A DNA stretch of 8,399 bases. Source: Planctomycetota bacterium. GTDB lineage: Bacteria > Planctomycetota > PUPC01 > DSUN01. The position numbers were made by a program, and so were the translations under genes. The notes beneath the pieces were generated by a model. It ran no database searches. It saw nothing but the letters and a program-made list of their open reading frames with translations, and was not told where the DNA came from. The stretch is taken from assembly GCA_035384565.1 (NCBI GenBank), contig DAOOIT010000123.1, positions 1 to 8,399 of the forward strand. Direction: 5' to 3'. Shown one piece after another: positions 1 through 4,578 of this stretch. The stretch's first letter is position 1; each line of letters opens with the position of its first letter.

Positions 1-9
1 CCGCCTCTC

Positions 10-248
10 CCCAGGGCTCCCTTCGGTCGCCCTGGGCTACGGCTCAAACGCCCCCTTCGGGGGCTAGACCCCAGCCCCCGGAAGATGTGGGCGAAGAGCA
101 GGGCAGCGCCCTGGGTTGAGTGGGATTCACGGGTTCAGCCCTGAAGGGGTGAGGTAGAGGCTCTCTATTCCGCCCTTTCCGGGCTGCCGCGGGGCGGTCT
201 TGTTCCCAGGGCGTTGCCCTGGGCTATCCTATTTCGCTCCTTCGGAGC
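10..248. repeat. Cluster of short GC-rich hairpin repeats
   Basis: This stretch has no believable gene but holds at least five short inverted repeats. CCCAGGGC (10-17) pairs with GCCCTGGG (29-36). GCCCCC-TTC-GGGGGC lies at 50-64. CAGGGC-AGC-GCCCTG lies at 99-113. CCCAGGGC-GTT-GCCCTGGG lies at 205-223, and GCTCC-TTC-GGAGC at 236-248. Weaker copies occur at 134-145 (TTCAG-CC-CTGAA) and 172-184 (GCCC-TTTCC-GGGC). The first and fourth share the same arms, and two share a TTC triloop, so this looks like repeated insertion of one or two REP-like families. Similar CCCAGGGC/GCCCTGGG repeats are common between genes in Planctomycetota-type genomes (recalled, not searched). No T-tract follows any stem, so these are not obvious terminators. 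Confidence 0.75.
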
Positions 249-297
249 TCCCGCAGCCACCCACAATTCCGGCCCACACCCGAGGCTTGCCGCGCGG

Positions 298-326
298 TTG
301 ACAGGCGGCGGGCGAGCGGCTAGGAT
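298..326 (+). promoter_or_regulatory. Sigma70-type promoter of the deacetylase-kinase operon
   Basis: A perfect -35 box TTGACA (298-303) is separated by exactly 17 bases from TAGGAT (321-326), a 5/6 match to the -10 consensus. Transcription would start near 333, leaving a leader of about 28 bases with GGAGG (348-352) nine bases before the ATG at 362. Position, spacing and box quality agree, and a box pair of the same kind precedes the SDR gene at 6533-6561. Confidence 0.8.
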
Positions 327-361
327 GCTCGGGACCCGCCCCCGCATGGAGGAAACTCCGG

Positions 362-1858
362 ATGTATGTGACGCTCCACTTCGATGTGGAAGACACCGTG
401 TATCCGCCCGAGGCCCGGACGGATGACGTGCCCGGCTGGATCGCCCAGACGCTGTCGAAGGCGGGCCTGCGCGGCACGTTTCACGTGATCGGCGACAAGG
501 CCCGGGCGATGCTCCAGCGCAACCGGCTGGACGCCCTGGCCTCGATGGCCGAGCACGACATCAGCATCCACACCGACTCGAACAACCACCCCGTGGTGCC
601 CGAGATGGTCGAGCACTGCGGCTGGGCCGACGGGGTGGAGCGCCTGGTGGAGTACGAGACGCGGGCCGCCGAGGCCCTCAAGAAGGCGTTCTGGAAGATG
701 CCCGTGGCGACCAGCCGCCACGCCGTTTTCACCGCGCCCCAGAGCCACGGCGCGGCCGCCGAGCTGGGCCTGCCTTATGTCTACAGTTGGGCCTACTGCC
801 CCGGCCACGCCGGCCCCGTGTGGTTTGCCGGCAGCCTGTGCTTTCCCACCCATTGCGGCGCGGGCGAGTCCGTCACGTCGTACCTGTCCTTCGGTCCCGA
901 GGGGGCGCTGAGCCGCGACGATGCCTTCGAGGCGCAACTGCGCCGGCTGGGGGAGGAGCTGGACCGCCGCGTGGCGGCCGGCATCGAGTGCCTGACGCTC
1001 TTCGTCGCGCATCCGGTGCGGGTGCTGGTCAAGGGGTGGACCGAGGACGAGTTGTTCGCCAACGGGCGCAATCGCACGATGGCGGAGCTCGGCTTCGCCT
1101 ACGAGCTGCGCACGGCGGCCGAGATGGAGACCGCGCGCGCCAATTTCGCGCGCCTGTGCGCCTATCTGAAGAGCCGCCAGGACCTTCAGGTGATCGGGAT
1201 CGGGCGGGCGGCCGAGCTGTTCGCGCGCCAGGCGGAGGCGATCTCGCGCGACACGCTGCGCGAGTACTGCTCGAGCGGCGAGGACGCGCTGGCGCCGCGC
1301 CTGCACGCCTTCTGTTCGCCGGCCGAGCTGCTCGTGGCCATGGCCGATTCGCTGGTGGCGGCGGAGCGGCGCGGCGCCCTGCCGCGCGCCGTGGCGCGCC
1401 GCCGCGTGCTCGGCCCCGTGGCCAAGCCGGTGCTGGTGGCCGAGAGGCCGTTCGCCTCATACGAGGAGTTCCTGGGCCTCTGCCGCGCCCTCGTCGAGCA
1501 GGTGGACGAGACGGGCCACCTGCCCGCGAACCTGCCCCTGGGCGACGCGCGGGTCGGGCTGGGCAGCCTGCACGCGGCGTGCGTCACCGCGTTCCGGGCC
1601 GCGTGCGCCGGCGAGCGCCTGGCGCGGCTGCGGCTGCCCAAGGTGCCGCGCTATCCGGCGGCCGCGCACGAGCTGGAGAAGCCGATGGGCTGGATCGAGG
1701 AGTGCGGGTTCCTCGGCCCGGATTTCTCGGTGGATCGGCTGCGGCTGCACATGCGCCTTCAGACCTGGTCGCTCAAGCCCGCGCGCACGCGGGTGCCCTC
1801 GGGGCCGTGCCTGGAGGCGGGAGGGTTCGTGCGGGCCGACGCGGCGACGGCGCCGTAG
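362..1858 (+). CDS. Divergent NodB-like polysaccharide deacetylase with duplicated C-terminal module
   Basis: The 498-residue product begins with a NodB/carbohydrate esterase 4-like fold. HFDVED (6-11) matches the metal-binding first motif. GTFHVIGDKA (38-47) matches the TFFVLG strand. HDISIHTDSNNHP (65-77) matches the histidine motif, FTAPQSH (123-129) the third motif, and LFVAHP (213-218) a late His strand. Such enzymes remove acetyl groups from cell-wall or exopolysaccharide sugars using a divalent metal. No signal peptide is seen, so the site of action is uncertain. Motifs are off-canon: the two histidines are H70 and H76 (H-x5-H rather than H-x3-H), and the third motif lacks the usual Arg. 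Residues 317-341 and 364-388 are a tandem repeat (F-x-S-x2-E...G-x-LP). The start is supported by GGAGG nine bases upstream and the promoter at 298-326. It is the first gene of an operon with the kinase 14 bases downstream. The fold assignment is fairly sure; activity is not. Confidence 0.75.
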   Translation: MYVTLHFDVEDTVYPPEARTDDVPGWIAQTLSKAGLRGTFHVIGDKARAMLQRNRLDALASMAEHDISIHTDSNNHPVVPEMVEHCGWADGVERLVEYETRAAEALKKAFWKMPVATSRHAVFTAPQSHGAAAELGLPYVYSWAYCPGHAGPVWFAGSLCFPTHCGAGESVTSYLSFGPEGALSRDDAFEAQLRRLGEELDRRVAAGIECLTLFVAHPVRVLVKGWTEDELFANGRNRTMAELGFAYELRTAAEMETARANFARLCAYLKSRQDLQVIGIGRAAELFARQAEAISRDTLREYCSSGEDALAPRLHAFCSPAELLVAMADSLVAAERRGALPRAVARRRVLGPVAKPVLVAERPFASYEEFLGLCRALVEQVDETGHLPANLPLGDARVGLGSLHAACVTAFRAACAGERLARLRLPKVPRYPAAAHELEKPMGWIEECGFLGPDFSVDRLRLHMRLQTWSLKPARTRVPSGPCLEAGGFVRADAATAP

Positions 1859-1872
1859 CCGGGGGAGGGGGG

Positions 1873-2541
1873 ATGGCGCCGCCGATTCGCGCCGTGCTGC
1901 TGGTGGGGCCGACGGGTTCGGGCAAGAGCCCGGTGGGCGCGCGGCTGGAGCAGGCGGGCGGGTTCCACCACTTCGATTTCGGGGCGGAGCTTCGCGCGGC
2001 GGCGCGCGGCGAGCGCGGCCTGGCGCCCGCCGATGTGGCCTACGTGCAGGGCGTGCTGGAGGCGCAGGCCCTGCTGCCCGACGAGCGATTCCCGATTGCC
2101 GAGGAGCTGCTCCGCCGCTTTCTGCGGCGCCGCGGCTTCGAGCCCTCCGCCGATGTGCTCGTGCTCAACGGCCTGCCGCGCCACGTGGGGCAGGCCCGCG
2201 CTCTGGCCGCCACGGTGCGGGTGGAGGCCGTGGCGGTGCTGGAGTGCGATGCGGCGGCGGCGCACGCGCGCGTGGCCCGCCGGCGTCGCGGGGAGGGGCC
2301 CGACCACGCCGGGCGCCCCGACGACGCGCCCGAGGCGGTGGCCCGCAAGCTGGCCCGCTACGCGCGCGAGACCGAGCCGCTGGTGGCGCATTACGCGGCG
2401 CAGAGCGGCGTTCGAGTGCTGCGGATCCCCGTTGGGGCGGAGACGGCCGAGGAGGCGATCGCGGCCGAGATCGCCCGCAGCCTGCTCCAGGTCGGCGGGG
2501 CCAATGGAAAGGGGGCAGCGGCATGCTGCCCCCTCGAGTGA
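1873..2541 (+). CDS. Adenylate-kinase-like P-loop nucleotide kinase
   Basis: The 222-residue protein has a Walker A loop GPTGSGKS (12-19). FDFGAELRAA (34-43) sits where adenylate kinases carry STGDLLR in the NMP-binding helix. LNGLPRHVGQA (98-108) corresponds to LDGFPR-x3-QA. GRPDD-x10-KLARY (147-163) corresponds to the family's GRxDD...RL..Y segment. This supports phosphoryl transfer from ATP to a nucleoside monophosphate or similar small molecule in the cytoplasm. The LID region is short, with no Cys4 zinc site, and several consensus residues differ (Thr14; Gly100-Leu101 for Gly-Phe), so it is probably a paralogue rather than the housekeeping enzyme. It follows the deacetylase by 14 bases, with GGAGGGG just four to five bases before the ATG, so co-transcription is likely. 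The last codons (about 213-221) coincide with a strong hairpin, giving an odd Gly/Ala/Cys tail. Confidence 0.75.
   Translation: MAPPIRAVLLVGPTGSGKSPVGARLEQAGGFHHFDFGAELRAAARGERGLAPADVAYVQGVLEAQALLPDERFPIAEELLRRFLRRRGFEPSADVLVLNGLPRHVGQARALAATVRVEAVAVLECDAAAAHARVARRRRGEGPDHAGRPDDAPEAVARKLARYARETEPLVAHYAAQSGVRVLRIPVGAETAEEAIAAEIARSLLQVGGANGKGAAACCPLE
2510..2534 (-). terminator. Hairpin at the convergence of two genes, possible terminator
   Basis: GGGGGCAGC (2511-2519) and GCTGCCCCC (2525-2533) form a perfect 9-bp stem around a GGCAT loop, extended by one A-T pair at 2510/2534. It overlaps the last codons of the kinase gene and lies about 35 bases past the stop of the minus-strand lipoprotein gene. 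Read on the minus strand the stem is followed by TTTCC, a weak T-tract. On the plus strand no T-tract follows. It could end lipoprotein transcription or protect both 3' ends. Confidence 0.45.
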
Positions 2542-2567
2542 GTGGCGTCGCGCGGGCCTGGCGCCGG

Positions 2568-3182
2568 TCAGTTCACCACGAACGTGGCGCTGCGCTGGCC
2601 CTGGGCGCCGGCTCCCGCCACGACGACGTCGAGCTGGTACTGGCCCTTGGGCGTGTCGGCGCGCAGTTGGATGGGCACCTGGGTGGTGTAGGTGCCGGGC
2701 GTGCGGCTGACGTTGGAGGTCAGCTCCGCCACCTTGGTGCCGTTGAACGTGACGACGCGGGTCTCGACCAGGGGGACGGCGGTCTGGTCGTTGGGCGCCA
2801 TGACCGCATAGGTGACCTGGAGGTTCACTGTGCCGCCGGGGGTGGTCGCGGCGGGGTCCACCAGGGCGCCGGCCACTTCCACGCGCGTGCCCTGGGCGGG
2901 GGCGTAGTTGTAGGCCTGATTGGTGGCCGCGGCCTCGCGGTCTCTGCGCTCCATCATGTTGCCGATGATGCCGCCGGCGAGGGCGCCGATGAGAGCGCCG
3001 CCGATCACGGCGCGGCCTCGACGGTGGTGGCCCGATACTGCATAGCCCAGCGCGCCGCCGGCCGCGGCGCCGATGGCGGCGCCGGTCACGGTCTTGGGGT
3101 TGTCTCTGATCCAGCCGCAGCCCTGGGATGCCAGGGCCGCCACGCAAAGCACTGCCACACGCTTACACAGTCGCTGATTCAT
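2568..3182 (-). CDS. Glycine-zipper protein, probable lipoprotein, with C-terminal beta domain
   Basis: The 204-residue product starts with a basic stretch and a hydrophobic segment (about 9-18), then ASQGC with Cys22. The lipobox is imperfect (Ser at -3, Gln at -2), so lipidation is likely but not certain. Residues 32-51 and 57-76 are two small-residue hydrophobic hairpin segments (AAIGAAAGGALG; GGALIGALAGGIIG), the pattern of glycine-zipper 2TM domains seen in 17-kDa-antigen/OmpA-like envelope proteins. Residues about 97-203 alternate hydrophobic and polar residues like an Ig-type beta sandwich, ending in ATFVVN. The protein probably sits in the cell envelope; its exact role is unknown. AGGAGG (3195-3190) lies seven bases before the ATG, and the gene has its own promoter. 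It converges on the kinase gene with a 26-base gap. Confidence 0.8.
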   Translation of the reverse strand: MNQRLCKRVAVLCVAALASQGCGWIRDNPKTVTGAAIGAAAGGALGYAVSGHHRRGRAVIGGALIGALAGGIIGNMMERRDREAAATNQAYNYAPAQGTRVEVAGALVDPAATTPGGTVNLQVTYAVMAPNDQTAVPLVETRVVTFNGTKVAELTSNVSRTPGTYTTQVPIQLRADTPKGQYQLDVVVAGAGAQGQRSATFVVN

Positions 3183-3230
3183 CTCACTGCCTCCTGGAGG
3201 TCAAGGGTCCCTGCACCATGAGCCACCTGC

Positions 3231-3260
3231 ATTATGCCACTGTGCAGGGGCAGATGTCAA
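3231..3260 (-). promoter_or_regulatory. Promoter of the glycine-zipper lipoprotein gene
   Basis: On the minus strand a perfect TTGACA (3260-3255) is followed after 18 bases by CATAAT (3236-3231), a 5/6 match to the -10 consensus. The expected transcript start is near 3224, giving a leader of about 42 bases that carries AGGAGG seven bases before the start codon. Confidence 0.75.
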
Positions 3261-3481
3261 GCGCCGCTCGGCAGGGCACCCGCTTCCTGCACGCCACGCA
3301 GGGTTCCCCCCTTTGTACGGACGCAGAAGCGGGCCGATTATTCAGGCGCTTCAGGGTTTGGCGGTCTTGTTCGACTGGGCCTGGTGCGGGTCGTGGGCAT
3401 GCCAGCTCCTGGCGGACCTGGCGGTTCCTCGGGAGGGCTGTGCGGCGTTTTCCTCTTCGGCGAAGAGTGGTTGCGGGATCG
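3261..3481. other. Intergenic segment without a supported gene
   Basis: Between the lipoprotein promoter and the tandem repeat block, open frames run through but have no convincing start, ribosome site or recognisable protein. They continue into repeat DNA. The one clear structure is a short hairpin, CTCTTC-GGC-GAAGAG (3453-3467), with no T-tract directly after it on the plus strand. Confidence 0.6.
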
Positions 3482-3483
3482 GG

Positions 3484-3516
3484 AACCTCCCGCGGGTTGC
3501 CAACCCGCGGGAGGTT
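3484..3516. repeat. 33-bp palindrome, copy 1
   Basis: Arms AACCTCCCGCGGGTT (3484-3498) and AACCCGCGGGAGGTT (3502-3516) are a perfect 15-bp inverted repeat around a GCC loop. It opens the first 279-bp unit. There is no T-tract after it, so it is a repeat element rather than a standard terminator. Confidence 0.9.
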
Positions 3517-3644
3517 GGGGTTGGACGCGGGAGCGTCCGGATCATCGCCCCCACGCGGAGCGCAGGGGCAAGAAGGAGAAGGTGACGGAGCGCAGGGGCG
3601 AGAAAGAAAGCCTGCGCAAGCGGGACGCTTGCAGCTACTCTCCC

Positions 3645-3712
3645 TCGTCCCTACGCTCTGCCCCCTTTCCTCGTTCCTACGCTCTGGTCACTCTTCTCGT
3701 CCCTACGCTCTG
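3645..3712 (+). repeat. Three 16-bp direct repeats at 26-base spacing (unit 1)
   Basis: TCGTYCCTACGCTCTG occurs at 3645-3660, 3671-3686 and 3697-3712, each 26 bases from the last, with unrelated 10-base spacers. Diverged copies in opposite orientation lie at 3556-3569 and 3586-3599, 30 bases apart, as CGGAGCGCAGGGGC. The third direct copy forms the left arm of the hairpin at 3698-3722. Confidence 0.8.
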
Positions 3713-3762
3713 CGTGGGGACGGGTCTCTTGGCCGCTCTGCGGCCTCTTGCTCAGGGAAAGG

Positions 3763-3795
3763 AACCTCCCGCGGGTTGCCAACCCGCGGGAGGTT
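3763..3795. repeat. 33-bp palindrome, copy 2
   Basis: This is identical to the copy at 3484-3516 and exactly 279 bases downstream: arms 3763-3777 and 3781-3795 around a GCC loop. It marks the join between the two tandem units. Confidence 0.9.
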
Positions 3796-3923
3796 GGGGT
3801 TGGACGCGGGAGCGTCCGGATCATCGCCCCCACGCGGAGCGCAGGGGCAAGAAGGAGAAGGTGACGGAGCGCAGGGGCGAGAAAGAAAGCCTGCGCAAGC
3901 GGGACGCTTGCAGCTACTCTCCC

Positions 3924-3991
3924 TCGTCCCTACGCTCTGCCCCCTTTCCTCGTTCCTACGCTCTGGTCACTCTTCTCGTCCCTACGCTCTG
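3924..3991 (+). repeat. Three 16-bp direct repeats at 26-base spacing (unit 2)
   Basis: This is the second-unit copy of the array at 3645-3712, with repeats starting at 3924, 3950 and 3976 and the same 10-base spacers. Confidence 0.8.
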
Positions 3992-4041
3992 CGTGGGGAC
4001 GGGTCTCTTGGCCGCTCTGCGGCCTCTTGCTCAGGGAAAGG

Positions 4042-4074
4042 AACCTCCCGCGGGTTGCCAACCCGCGGGAGGTT
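4042..4074. repeat. 33-bp palindrome, copy 3
   Basis: A third identical copy, again 279 bases on: arms 4042-4056 and 4060-4074 around a GCC loop. It closes the tandem block, and sequence after it is unrelated to the units. Confidence 0.9.
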
Positions 4075-4107
4075 GAGGTTCTGTGCCGAGTGGCTGGCGG
4101 GCGTCGC

Positions 4108-4226
4108 CTGCCCATGCTGTATCAACCCTGTGAGGGGGGAAGTGATACAGCATGGGCAGATGGGCGAAAATGGGCGATTCTCGCGGCTCCGGCCATGCTC
4201 GCTCATCTGCGGGATGAGCCAGCATG
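4108..4226. repeat. Hairpin-pair module A
   Basis: Two hairpins of one family. The first has perfect 17-bp arms, CTGCCCATGCTGTATCA (4108-4124) and its complement at 4143-4159, around an 18-base loop with CCCT-GTG-AGGG and a run of six G. The second has 14-base arms (4194-4207 and 4213-4226) with one C-C mismatch and a TGCGG loop. Between them is a small GCGA-TTC-TCGC stem (4174-4184). The order, loop motif and 81-base spacing of the CCAT starts recur in module B. No mobility gene is nearby. Confidence 0.85.
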
Positions 4227-4405
4227 TGAGGAGGAGAGCGTTGAGAGGGTAAGGCATTGCGGCATAGGTGGTTATGTAGTGGCCTTCGCTGGCGCCGCAG
4301 CGGCGGTCCCACGCTCCCCAATGGCGGCCACGTTACTCATGTCTGGTCTGGCGACTGCTTGCACCTGGGGTGGGGAGGCCACGTGGTGTTTCGGCAACAT
4401 GCTGC
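4227..4405. other. Spacer between the hairpin modules, no supported gene
   Basis: No convincing coding frame or RNA gene is seen. Short inverted repeats exist, such as CGCTG/CAGCG (4287-4291/4298-4302) and GTGGCC/GGCCAC (4279-4284/4326-4331), but they lack the CCATRCT arm and G-rich loop of the flanking hairpins. Confidence 0.5.
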
Positions 4406-4534
4406 CCATACTTGCTCAACCGTGCGGGGGGGAGAAAACGAGCAAGTATGGCGGGAATGGCCACGGACAGGCGAGAATCGCCAAAGCGCCATACTTGCTC
4501 ACCTGGCAGGGAGGGAGGGGATGAGCGAGTATGG
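4406..4534. repeat. Hairpin-pair module B
   Basis: The first hairpin has perfect 12-bp arms, CCATACTTGCTC (4406-4417) and GAGCAAGTATGG (4440-4451), around a 22-base loop with a run of seven G. The second repeats the same left arm (4489-4501) and pairs with 4522-4534 with one T-G wobble; its 20-base loop contains GGG-A-GGG-A-GGGG. Between them is GGCGA-GAA-TCGCC (4470-4482), matching the small middle stem of module A. The CCAT starts are 83 bases apart, close to the 81 of module A. Confidence 0.85.
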
Positions 4535-4578
4535 GAGCAGGCTGTCTGGTTTTCCTGACTCGTCGCGTGAGACAGGGG

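Larger units (their letters stand above)
3482..4080. repeat. 279-bp exact tandem duplication, about 2.1 units
   Basis: Unit 1 is 3482-3760 and unit 2 is 3761-4039. By eye they are identical base for base. A third partial copy (4040-4075) contains only the bounding palindrome; similarity fades after a mismatch at 4076 and ends at 4081. The period is 279 bases, a multiple of three with no stop in two frames, so long apparent reading frames with 93-residue protein repeats arise by chance. Each unit starts with a 33-bp palindrome and then carries smaller hairpins: GGACGC-GGGA-GCGTCC (3523-3538; 3802-3817), GCAAGCG-GGA-CGCTTGC (3616-3632; 3895-3911) and an 11-bp stem with a TCT loop (3698-3722; 3977-4001). 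Exact identity points to a recent duplication or ongoing homogenisation. Confidence 0.93.

Noticed and set aside
320..1306. Long minus-strand open frame opposite the deacetylase gene
   Set aside because: It is a GC-rich shadow on the antisense strand with His/Arg/Gly/Ala-rich composition. The plus frame has family motifs, a promoter and a ribosome site.
787..1872. Extended upstream frame joined to the kinase
   Set aside because: This is the frame-shifted shadow of the deacetylase gene, rich in Arg/Gly/Ala. Kinase homology begins only after the ATG at 1873.
3645..3991. CRISPR-like array
   Set aside because: There are only three 16-bp repeats per unit with 10-base spacers. The spacers are identical between units, and no cas gene is present.
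3128..4252. Long open frames across the tandem repeat, encoding apparent 93-residue protein repeats
   Set aside because: The repeat period is 279 bases, divisible by three and stop-free, so open frames arise automatically. The translation only restates palindromic DNA, and no ribosome site or protein family is seen.
4108..4534. Retron or IS200/IS605-type element
   Set aside because: No reverse transcriptase, TnpA or TnpB coding sequence lies in the window. The hairpins alone do not show either.
4542..4575. Terminator for the cytochrome gene from CTGTCT/AGACAG
   Set aside because: The stem is only 6 bp with a 22-base loop and has no T-tract on the minus strand, so it is not supported.
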